From Sphaerolaimus hirsutus (Eukaryota > Nematoda > Chromadorea > Monhysterida > Sphaerolaimidae), in contig OZ038456.1 of the NCBI GenBank assembly GCA_964036195.1, forward strand, positions 7,626,001-7,690,000: DNA of 64,000 nucleotides, in the 5' to 3' direction. Shown here piece by piece: positions 33,744-45,600 of the stretch. The notes below the pieces were generated by a model, which was not told the origin of the DNA, did not search any database, and saw only the letters and a program-made list of their open reading frames with translations. Made by a program: the position numbers and the translations under genes. Position 1 is the stretch's first letter. The number at the start of each line of letters is the position of its first letter.

Positions 33744-34435
33744 CCGTATTTCCTCGAAATACCCCCCCCTCGAAATACTTCCCCTAGTTTGACCCCCCCC
33801 CTCTCGGTACCACTATGAAACAATCACCCCCCCCTCGAAACCCCCCCCCCAAATAGAGTGTAAAGGGAACGTACATGACAATAACTGTAGTTTGTGTTCT
33901 GTGTACTGCAAAACACATGTTAAAACAATGTCTGTGTCACGTTAGAACAGTGTACATACCATCTACCGTATTTCCTCGAAATACCCCCCGGGGGGTGATT
34001 GTTTCATAGTGGTCCCGAGAGGGGGGGTTTAAACGAGGGGGGGGTATTTCGAGGGGGGGGGGTGATTGTTTCACAAGAAAATTTTTGAAAACCAAGTACG
34101 AAATTGTCGTCTGAAACGTACGCAGACGTCGAAAAATGCAACAAAAACCGCCATTTATAAGGTTCTGTAGACTAATATTAGTATGTAGATGGTATGTACA
34201 CTGTTCTAACGTGACACCGACATTGTTTTAAACGTGTGTTCTGCAGTACACTGAACACAAACTGCAGTTATTGTCATGTACGTTCCCTTTACACTCAATT
34301 TGGGGGGGGGGGGGGTATTTCGAGGGGGGGGTGATTGTTTCATAGTGGTCTCGAGAGGGGGGGGGGTCAAACGAGGGGGGGGTATTTCAAGGGGGGGGGT
34401 ATTTCGAGGAAATACGGTACATACTAATATTAGTC
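33744..34435. mobile_element. CCGTATTT element with a second copy nested in it
   Basis: The outer copy starts at 33744 and is cut at ...ACCATC. The inner copy spans 33966-34417 with both termini. The outer copy resumes with CATACTAATATTAGTC and enters the gap. In the intact relative the joined sequence has a single TA at this point. Confidence 0.85.
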
Positions 34436-34635
34436 NNNNNNNNNNNNNNNNNNNNNNNNNNNNNNNNNNNNNNNNNNNNNNNNNNNNNNNNNNNNNNNNN
34501 NNNNNNNNNNNNNNNNNNNNNNNNNNNNNNNNNNNNNNNNNNNNNNNNNNNNNNNNNNNNNNNNNNNNNNNNNNNNNNNNNNNNNNNNNNNNNNNNNNNN
34601 NNNNNNNNNNNNNNNNNNNNNNNNNNNNNNNNNNN
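34436..34635. other. Assembly gap, 200 N
   Basis: Exactly 200 N, inside a TA element full of long G runs, a plausible cause of the break. Confidence 0.99.
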
Positions 34636-34670
34636 TCTGGTTCAATTTTTTCCCCTGTTTTTTCCTCCTA

Positions 34671-35120
34671 CCGTATTTCCTCGAAATACCCCCGGGGGGT
34701 TTATTGTTTCAGAGTGAGAATTTTGAGGGGGGGTTAAACGAGGGGGGGGTATTTCGAGGGGGGGGTTTATTATTTCGCCAGAAATTTTTTGAAATCCCAG
34801 TACTAAAATGTCGTCTGAAACGTACGCAGACTTCGAAAAATGCAACAAAAATAGCCATTTATAAGACTCTAAAGACATTTATAAGTGTGTAGACGTACAA
34901 ACACTGTTCTCACATAACAGAGTCATCGTTTTTAACGTGTGTTCTGCATTGCCGGGATGACAAACCGCAGCCTTTGTCATTTACGTTCTCTATACACTAA
35001 ATTTGGGGGGGGGGTATTTCGAAGGGGGGGTTTATAAGTTCATAGTGTCCATTTTGAGGGGGGGTATTTCGAGGGGGGGGGGTATTTCAAGGGGGGGGGG
35101 GGTATTTCGAGGAAATACGG
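34671..35120. mobile_element. CCGTATTT-family TA element, full length
   Basis: CCGTATTTCCTCGAAATACC ... TCGAGGAAATACGG, TA flanks, 450 bp. This is a good reference copy for the subfamily A consensus. Confidence 0.9.
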
Positions 35121-35947
35121 TATTTTCCGGCTCATAATTTGCAACACGCTGCTAAATGCCACCGTGTGCCAAGCCAATCATAAAAACCTGTAGACACTGT
35201 AAAATGTGAAATGTGATGCAAAGTGTCAAAAGTCATGTAGTCAAAAGTCAACCTGTAAAACCTGTAACTTGCAAACGTCAGGGATATAAAATTGGCACTT
35301 GAAGTAATGGTGTCAATGTCAAACTTTCGATGGCGCGAGCTGAACGAAGTTTTTCACGGAGCTTGAATAAAATATCAGTGGGCTAAAAGCTAACAGAACT
35401 ATGGCACGCCAACCCAATCGAAAAAAATGCAAATTAAACGCATTTTTGTGTATATCCCATTATCATACAGACATCTGTTCAAACAGGAGTATGAAAAGCT
35501 TCCTTAAAAACCACCCGCGAATTAAAAAGAATCAGTATACAATATTGTGCAGAATCAAAAGCCAAGGCCTTCACAGAAGCGACGGTGAGAAGCAGGAAAA
35601 ATGTGCGTGTGATCTGTAAGCACCGAGGGCTCAAGACATTCACAGATGTTCACGCTTACTTCACAGCGCTTCACAGAATTTGCGATTCGCACCTTGAAAT
35701 ATCAAATACCTAAAACTAAAATTCCAGCAGGGAGATTTTTTGAGATTTTTTCAAGTATGGGAGATTTTTATCAGATATTTAATTATATTTTCCAAATGAC
35801 ATGAGAGATTTAATTAGGTATATTTCATTTTTAGAGATATTTTCTGAGATTATATTTAATTACATTTTCTCAAAATCGACCATTTTTTGGAACGCTAGTT
35901 GCGAATAGCCTTCACTTCAGAATTTCTTCCAAAGGATATAGGATATA
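35121..35947. other. No gene recognised
   Basis: It holds a CCTGTAAAATG scrap at about 35185-35275 and CTTCACAGCGCTTCACAG words at about 35645-35690. Otherwise it is AT-rich without exons. Confidence 0.45.
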
Positions 35948-36387
35948 CCGTATTACCTCGAATTATCCCCCCCCCCTTGAATTAACCCCCCCCCTCGAAA
36001 TACCCCCCTAAATTTCGGCTGAGGAAATAATAAACCCCCCCTCGAAATACCCCCCCCCCCTAAGATTGAGTGTAACGTGAACGTACATGACAAATACCGC
36101 AGTTTGTGATATGTACTATGCAGAACACAGGTTAAAACTGATGATTAAGTGACGTTAGGGAAGGGTTTTTGTGTATATACAGTAATATATGTCTATAAAC
36201 ACATATAAATCTATGTGATTGTTCGATTTTTCTACGTCTGCGTATGGGGAATTTCCGAAAAAAAAATTTCTGGCGAAATAATAGACCCCCCCCCCCCCTC
36301 GAATAAACCCCCCCCATCGAATTATCCCCCCCTCAAATTTTGCTGGCGAAATAATAAACCCCCTGGGGGTATTTCGAGGTAATACGG
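35948..36387. mobile_element. CCGTATTA-type TA element (subfamily B)
   Basis: CCGTATTACCTCGAATTATC ... TCGAGGTAATACGG. It ends about 190 bp upstream of the protease transcription start proposed here. It serves as the empty-site reference for the hAT insertion in 50214-51665. Confidence 0.85.
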
Positions 36388-36576
36388 TAATATAAATATT
36401 CTTCTTCTCAAATTACCCCAGCAATAGTAGCACTAGGTTACGTACACTCCTGGAAAAATGTCTTTATCCTTTTGAAGCGCTGTGAAGGCACTTCATCTCA
36501 ATGTTTCTTGTCATGCGTGAAGCACTTCACCAAGGTGCCTCACATTAGATCTCACCATCATTTTCCCTCCATTAGA

Positions 36577-36581
36577 TCAGT
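36577..36581 (+). promoter_or_regulatory. Possible initiator (TCAGT)
   Basis: TCAGT, the arthropod initiator word, lies 53 bp before the start codon of the signal-peptide exon. No TATA box stands 25-30 bp upstream. Confidence 0.25.
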
Positions 36582-36633
36582 TGAAATCATTCAGCTACAG
36601 AGCGCTGCACCAACAAATCATAAATACAAAAAA

Positions 36634-39600
36634 ATGCACAAGTTTGCAGTGTTCTGCGTGCTTGCAACATTCACAGTGTTGGCACGCAGCCAACAGGTTG
36701 TCAATGTGACTGGTGACAGCAGTGTACAATCTACAAATTGGCCTCAGAACTACGGGAATGAGGAGGTTCATAGGTGGACATTCCAGCGTGTGGATTCTGC
36801 ATGGTGGATGGTGAGATTTTACATGGTTGTTGAAACGTATTTAGGTACCTTTCTCGATAAATATGTATACTCGAGTACACAAATATGTTTAAGTTTTCTC
36901 TGAAAAAGGTCGTCGCTTTATGTATACTTTTAACATACTTGAGAACAGAAAATGTATTTCGGGTAGCCTTTTTCAAGGCATAAAGAAGAAAAAATCTTCT
37001 AAAAATCACATTTTCCAGAAACTACACGTGCACGTCGACAGCGATTTCTCGCTCGAACAGAGCGACAATGGCGACTGCTATGACTTCGTCGCGATATACG
37101 ATGGTATTACGCCGCCCACCGAAATTTGCGGTCACGCTCAGCCTCAGGCCACGCCACGAATAAGTGGGTGCTCAGCACTGGGGGCAGCCCCAGGCCCTGT
37201 AAAAAGCCCTGTAAAGTGTCATGCAAAATGTCAAAAGTCATGCAAAGTGTCACAAGTCATGTAGAATGCCCTGTCAAATGTCATGCAAAGTGTCAAAAGT
37301 CATGTAAAATGCCCTGCCAAATGTCATGAAAAGTGTCAAGAGTCATGTAAAATGCCCTGCCAAATGTCATGCAAAGTGTCAAAGGTCATGTAAAATGCCC
37401 TGCAAATGGCAACCGAGTTTGACATGACTTTACATGAGCTCTGACTGCATGACCTTTGAAATTTTACAGGGTCTGGTATTGGTGCCAGGTGTAAAAAGGT
37501 ATTTACCTTTAGCAGAAATACCCGGGTATTCACCAACCAGCGGTAGCATAAGCTGGGTGACATCCGTTAAAGTGTTTTAAAGTAATCTTTAAAAATGCAC
37601 AAAAACACTTTTTGCAGAAGCGTGTGGCAGCACGCCGCCAGCCGATTTCGAGGCCACCGTATCCACGATTATTTACAGTGGATTTCTGCACGGATACCGC
37701 GGTCACTAAGACTGGGTTCAAGCTCACAGTTTCTACAGGTATTTATTAAAGCGCTTTAGGTAGAATTGAGAGTGTGAAAATTTTTGGGTTTGGCTTTACT
37801 CAGCCACGCATTAAACTCGTTGAGTTTCTGTGTTTTTGTTTTACACTGAAGCACGGAACTGAAAGACTTCGAAAAACTCTAAACACATGGAAACACAGAA
37901 ACACAGAAAATACAGAGATAGTTTTATTGAGTTTTTTGCCGTTAAAATCAAAGAATACTGCCGTATTTGCTTGAATAGTCCCCCTCTTGAATAATTTCCC
38001 CCTCGAATAATCCCTCCCCCTGTAAGACGAGTGAGGAAATAATAATTCCCCCCCTTTAAAAATCCCCCTTTAAAGATTTGATTTATTTGCTGTACCTTAT
38101 TTTAACAAAAATTGCACATTATTGTGTTTATAAAGCATATTTCTTAAAATGAGTTGATAGAAACATGCTTGAAAATTTTGACAAAAGAATAATTCCCCCC
38201 TCCTTGAATAATTCCACCCTCGAATAGTTCCCCCCTCAAAAATGTCTGACGAAATAATAATCCCCCAGGGAGATTATTCAAGCAAATACGGTATGCTGTA
38301 TTTCACGGATGCAAAAATGTATGTGTACAGATCAATAGATTGATGCACACATTAGGCTTCCAAATTCAAGGACAAAAAAGTATCAAAATACAATTTATTA
38401 TCTATGGGACATATGACAATGATGGGAATCGTGATTGGAGCATTGAAAAGACACTTGCACCCACCCTTAGTTTCCAAAAGGATTTGGAAGTAAATTTGCC
38501 CCACACAGTTCGCACAATTCATTTTGAGTGTGCTTAGTCTGCCCGTATCAGCCAGTGGAGTAAAATGTGCATAAAGCCGAGATTACAGCTCGGCGTGATT
38601 TTGACGTAAAATGATGATGTAAAATGACGTCGCAAAATAAATTACATGAGTGTGGATTACAGGTCTACAATTTTTTATGGATAATATATGAATCAATACA
38701 TTAATCGTGTTCAATACTGAGTGTTATCAGCCAAAGCTAGAGAAAAGTGAAAAATTCAATTTTTTTCCATTTTACATCAGGGAACCAACTTTACATTTTA
38801 TGTCAATGGTTGCATGCAATCATTGATGTGAAATGTAAGATTAGTTCCCTGATGTAAAATGATGTAAAATACAAAAAAAATGAATTTTTTAATTTGTTCT
38901 AGCTGTGGCTGACAATACACAGTATTGGACACGATTAAGGTATTGATTCATATATCATACATAAAAAATTGTAGACCTGTAGCATCATCCACACTCATGT
39001 AATAAATTTTATGATGTAATTTTATGTCATCATTTTACATCAAATAAGAGTAAAAGACCCTGTAAAACGTTATGTGTCATGTAAATGACCCTGTGAAGTG
39101 TCATGTATTAAGCGGGAATTAGAGCTCAGCGTCGATTCGACGTGGAATGACGACGTGAAATGATGTCGTGTAATTAATTTCACGACATCATTTCACGTCG
39201 TCATTTCACGTCGAATCGACGCTGAGCTCTAATTCCCGCTTAAGGTTGCGAACTACCGTATTTCTTCTAATAGAAGGGCACCCTTCTATTTTTTCATCAA
39301 CTTTTTTACCCGCCCTTGTATTGGAGACACCCTTCTATTGGAGACTGCCCTTCTATTTTTTTCGCTGATTATTTAACAATTTTTTTTTCCATTTTGCCAA
39401 GATTTTTCAAAGTGTTATGTCAGAGACAGTTCATAGGATTATGATTTATAGAGTTCATTCAACATTTGATGTTAAAATAGCACCAAATCAATGGATAAAA
39501 GCCACTAAAGTACAGTGTCTGCTGATATTTTCTTAATTTTTTCATGCATTTGGCACAATTCCAGCACTTTGTGTACCTTCTGTTGGAGACCGCCTTTTGG

Positions 39601-42600
39601 TAGCGCATGTTTATTTGGTGGCCCAATTTTCATGTTCAAAAACCGGGTCATATCGGCATACAGAATTTACACATCACTAATCCGATCACAAAAATTGAAT
39701 CTGCGGTTTGTCCTGATCATTTCAAGTGCTGAACAATCCGAATCGGTCCAGAAATGGCCCAGTTATAAAGCTTTAAAGTCAATGTGCAAATCATCCATGC
39801 AAAATGTACACCTTTTTATGGACCCCACTTCTCTCGGGACTGGGGGATTATTTGAGCAAACCAAAATAGTCAGTCATAGCCCAGACCCCAAGCCCCAACA
39901 TACTCAAATGGCATCGAAATCACTAATCAGTCAATGTACATGGTCCGGCTGAAAAGTCCCCGGGCAGTGCTCGCCATTCGGGCTAGGGGTAAGCTACGGT
40001 CATCAAATTTTGACAGGTCGAGATATCAGGTGTTTTGAGTTACCAGCCAAAATTTTACCCCTCTAGCTCCATCCACTGCGGAACTGTGGGGGTTACAATT
40101 TCGGTCATTTTGTACTGATGTACAACTGGTGCTCTAGCTCAATGCTGCTTTAAGTTGTAATCATGAAACTTTGGTTAGTGTAAGCCACCAGTGTTGGTAA
40201 TGTGCTGATTATATTCAACACTTTTACCAACATCGTTGCTTTTATGGTAAAATTAATATGCAGATCAGGGTGATGTGCAAGAAACGTGGGAACTGCGATG
40301 GATGTTTTTGGTGATCATCTGAGATCATGTTGTATTGCAGTGATTTTAATGTGGTTTTGAAATGTGCAGTAAGTGAGTTGTGTGTTTAAAATTTCCCTGT
40401 TTCATTACTAATCTGTAGTGGACACATTACCTGTGTTCAACAGCAGTGGGCATGCAAAATGCATCCTGTATTAACCACTTTTTCAGAGGGAGAGGCAGAA
40501 TGATGAATTTGGTAGTGAGAGTAGTGATGGTAATGACAATATGAACTAGGCTTATGATATCATAGGTAATGTTGGTTAGTACTGGCACATTGCCAACACT
40601 GGTGGCTTACACTAGCCAAAGTTTCATGATCACAACTTAAAGCAGCATTGAGCTAGAGCACCATTTGTACATCAGTACAAAATGACCGAAATTGTAACCC
40701 CCACAGTTCCGCAGTGAGTGGAGCTAGAGGGGTGAAATTTTAGGTGAAAACTGAAAACACCTGATATATTAACGTGTCAAATTTTTATGACCGTAGCTTA
40801 CCCTTGGCGCGAATGGCGAGCACTGCCCGGGGACTTTTCAGCCGGACCATGTACAACAGAATGGGATTGGACTGTTTTGGAAGTGGCTATACTCGGCAGA
40901 CGTGCTTACCTACAAATAGATATGATTTATATCTTTGGCTGGCAGACAGCCAACTGAAAACTTGTGAACTGATTCACCACTGCACTCCATTTCATCCTGA
41001 CTCCAAACCAGTTCAGTCAGCCGTAAGTTCACTGCGGACTGCGGTTATGATGTCATGATGGAGTGTTAGTGTTACCACCAGAAAAATGTAGGGTGTAATT
41101 TCGCCCGAGTATAGCACACTGAGCGTACTCAGTGCATACAGTGCTAACTGCACGAAATATGGGTACTTCTCAAACCAATACTCAAAACCACTCTTATACT
41201 CCAGCGACATTACACCTACAATGAAATCTACCATAACCAATCTGAATAAAAGAACAAACAAAAAAATTTTCATCATATTTATCAAAGCAATTTGATTAAT
41301 ATGATGAAAAAATTTTATGTTTGTTCATTTATTCAGATGGGATATGGTAGGTTTCATTATAAAGTGTAATGTCACTGGAGTATATCTTTGATCACATCTC
41401 TTTTACTTATAAATATGTGCAGTTCCTATGTGCAGTCCCAGACACCTGTAAAATGCTCTGTGAAATGTCAAATGTTATGCAAAGTGTCAAAGTCATGGAA
41501 ATGCTGTGGAAAATGGCAAATACCTATGTTTGCCATTTTTCCAAGGCATTTTCATAACTTTTGACACTTTGCATGACATTTCACATTTTACAGGGCAGTT
41601 TACATTTCAACGTTTTTGGACCTTTTTTCTGTTTTGTTTCGCTTTTTCATAACCACTGCGTATCAATTTTCGTTGTATTTAGTACGTTGAACTTAAAGAG
41701 TGCCTTGAATTGCCTGAAAAATTCGAAAAGTATTTTCGAATATTCGAATTTTCGAATTTTTTGAAAAATAAATCGATTTTTAAGTGTTTTTTCTAAGAGG
41801 TGAAATAAAAATTCGAAAATTCCGGCAAAATTCGAAAATTTGAAAATGTTTTTGAATTTTCGAATCTTTTTTTGCCATCGTTAGTCATTTGACACTTTAC
41901 AGGCCTGGGAGTGGCCCCTGGTCACCGGCATCATTTCTCTGGACATTTTCGCATTCTCTCCAGGTACGACCACATCAACTGGAGGGGGCGCCACTTGCGG
42001 AGAGCCCGATGCCCAATACCCCCCCGCCTTGGTAGTCACCGATCACACCATCGTTGGCATGTCACAGGTCCGGTGTTTGTGACCAGTGGCTGTGTGCTGG
42101 TGGAACGGCATTGAACAAATGGGGCAACACGGAAAACTTACACAAATGTCCCAGGCTCCCAGCATGCACTATGTATTTAGGATATTTATAGATATTAATT
42201 GAATTATATAAATGTCGGAAAACCTCAAACATGTACGACCTTTTATACTTATATTTTTCCCAGGATTTCCCAGAAAGATTTAATTAGGTATATCTAGGGT
42301 TGGAAAAAAAACGTTTTTTTTAACTCGATGTTTTTTTTAAAAAAAAAAACGTTTTTTTTTAAAGCTCGCAGATATGACCTAGTGTCAACATATATAGGTA
42401 CATATATCAGACACTGGCAATACTCTGTGATGTTAAATATGACCATATAATGGCTGTGGAGCCATGGGATAGCATTATAAGTGGTGATTTGTGTCAAAAA
42501 TATCCATTTTTCGTCGACATATTGTTCGTATATCGCCTTATAGTCGAATGTTTGTGACTTCAGGTAAAGTTTGGCACGGAATGGTGATCAAACAAAGTTA

Positions 42601-45600
42601 TAAAAGGAGGTTGTTACTTTGGGAGTAAAGTTAAACACTGTGGAGGTACATGGAAGCACATTATCTCAATATTATATATTACAGCAACATATGTCAGCTT
42701 ATTCACCCATGGTAGCACATAGAAATGGATGTTTTGATACTAAAAATGCAACAAAACCAATGAAAACAACCACCAATGTCAATTTGTGTGTGAAATTGCG
42801 CGCTTGCACGCAAAAATTTTGCAAAATACTTAGTGCTTAGTACAAAAAATTTCGGCCGATGTTTTAAAAAAAAAAAAAACATTTCAGACGTCATGTTTTT
42901 GTTTTTTTTAAACGTTTTTTAAAAAAAAAAACGTTTAAAAAAAAACATCGGCCAACCCTAGGTATATCTTCATTTTGGGCGATTTTCTATGTATTTCAAA
43001 AATGCCAAAAATATCACATTTAATTGTTTTTTATCCATACTTTCCTTTAATTTTATTATATTCTCTTTTTGAGAGATATTTCGAGACAACTCAATGTATA
43101 TGAGTCAGTCTACGAGTCAATAGCCACTCCAGGAACAAAAGCTGGACACCGAAAAAAAAATGAAAATTGTGAAAATGGTCCTAAGGTACTCCAATGGGTC
43201 CAGTAAGTTATGCAATACATGTAAAATTTTCATTCGTATATATCGCATATACTTGAAAGTGAATATTTCCAAAATGGGGCATTTCTGACTAAATTTGCTA
43301 TTTGGTGCCCAACTATCAATACATAATAGCTATATTTTATACCATTGGAAAGCTGAAATTGTGAACTTTCATTATCCACTGCTGACCAGTAGGTTCAATG
43401 TCATAAGTTTATACATAAGGTTTCAAAATGTACTGCATGAACTAATCTGGGTCAATCAAATCACATGTGAGGCCAAAACTAAGGAGACGTAACGGCTATA
43501 TTTTGTACCGTTGCGAAGCTGAGAACCTCCTCTTTCAGAATCCACAGCCTCCCCAGAAGCTCGCGTTAGCATTTTTATACCTAAGATTTCAAAACGTGCT
43601 GCACACACTACTCCTGGTTCCGACCTCACATTTGATGCTATCGACCCTCGATTATGCCACACAGCACGTTTTGAAATCTTATGCTAACGCGAGCCTCTGG
43701 GGAGGCTGTGGATTCTGAAAGAGGATGTTCTCAGCTTTGCAATGGTATAAAATATAGCCGTTACGTCTCCTTAGTTCCGGCCTCACATGAGATGCAATCA
43801 CCCAAGAGTAGTGCATGCAGCACGTTTTGAAATCTTAGGTATAAAATCGTGACAGTGAACCTTCTTGAGAGTGGTAGATTCTGAAAAAGAATTTTCTCAG
43901 CTTTCCAATGGTATAGACCACAGCATTTAGTTTTTCCTGATTCCGACCTAACATTTGATGCTATCAACCCTCGATTAGGCCACACAGCACGTTTTGAAAT
44001 CTTAGGTATAAAAATGCTAACACGAGCCTCTGGGGAGGCTGTGGATTCTGAAAGGGGATGTTCTCAGCTTTGCAACGGTATAAAATATAGCCGTTACATC
44101 TCCTTAGTTCTGGCCTCACATGAGATGCGATCACCCAAGAGTAGTGCATGCATCACGTTTTGAAATCTTAGGTATAAAATCGTGACCGTGAACCTTCTTG
44201 AGAGTGGTAGATTCTGAAAGAGAATTTTCTCAGCTTTCCAATGGTATAGACCACAGCATTTAGTTTTTCCTGGTTCCGACCTCACATGTGATGCTATCGA
44301 CCCTCGATTAGGCCACACAGCATGTTTTGAATACTTAGGTATAAAAATGCTAATGCAAGCCTCTGGGGAGGCTGTGGATGCTGAAAGGGGATGTTCTCAG
44401 CTTCGCAACGGTAAAAAAATATAGCCGTTACATCTCCTTAGTTCCGGCCTCACATGAGATGCGATCACCCAAGAGTAGTGCATGCAGCACGTTTTGAAAT
44501 CTTAGGTATAAAATAGTGACCGTGAACCTTCTTGAGAGTGGTAGATTCTGAAAGAGAATTTTCTCAGCTTTCCAATGGTATAGACCACAGCATTTAGTTT
44601 TTCCTGATTCCGACCTCACATTTGATGCTATCGACCCTCGATTAGGCCACACAGCACGTTTTGAAATCTTAGGTATAAAAATGCTAACGCGAGCCTCTGG
44701 GGAGGCTGTGGATTCTGAAAGGGGATGTTCTCAGCTTCGCAACGGTACAAAATATAGCCATTACATCTCCTTAGTTCTGGCCTCACATGAGATGCGATCA
44801 CCCAAGAGTAGTGCATGCAGCACGTTTTGAAATCTTAGGTATAAAATCGTGACCGTGAACCTTTATGAGAGTGGTAGATTCTGAAAGAGAATTTTCTCAG
44901 CTTTCCAATGGTATAGACCACAGCATTTAGTTTTTCCTGGTTCCGACCTCACATGTGATGCTATCGACCCTCGATTAGGCCACACAGCACGTTTTGAAAT
45001 CTTAGGTATAAAAATGCTAACGCGAGCCTCTGGGGAGGCTGTGGATTCTGAAAGGGGATGTTCTCAGCTTCGCAACGGTATAAAATATAGCCATTACATC
45101 TCCTTAGTTCTGGCCTCACATGAGATGCGATCACCCAAGAGTAGTGCATGCAGCACGTTTTGAAATCTTAGGTATAAAATCGTGACCGTGAACCTTCTTG
45201 AGAGTGGTAGATTCTGAAAGAGAATTTTCTCAGCTTTCCAATGGTATAGACCACAGCATTTAGTTTTTCCTGATTCCGACCTCACATTTGATGCTATCGA
45301 CCCTCGATTAGGCCACACAGCACGTTTTGAAATCTTAGGTATAAAAATGCTAACGTGAGCCTCTGGGGAGGCTGTGGATTCTGAAAGGGGATGTTCTCAG
45401 CTTCGCAACGGTATACAATATAGCCATTACATCTCCTTAGTTCTGGCCTCACATGAGATGCGATCACCCAAGAGTAGTGCATGAGGCACGTTTTGAAATC
45501 TTAGGTATAAAATCGTGACAGTGAACCTTCTTGAGAGTGGTAGATTCTGAAAGAGAATTTTCTCAGCTTTCCAATGGTATAGACCACAGCATTTAGTTTT

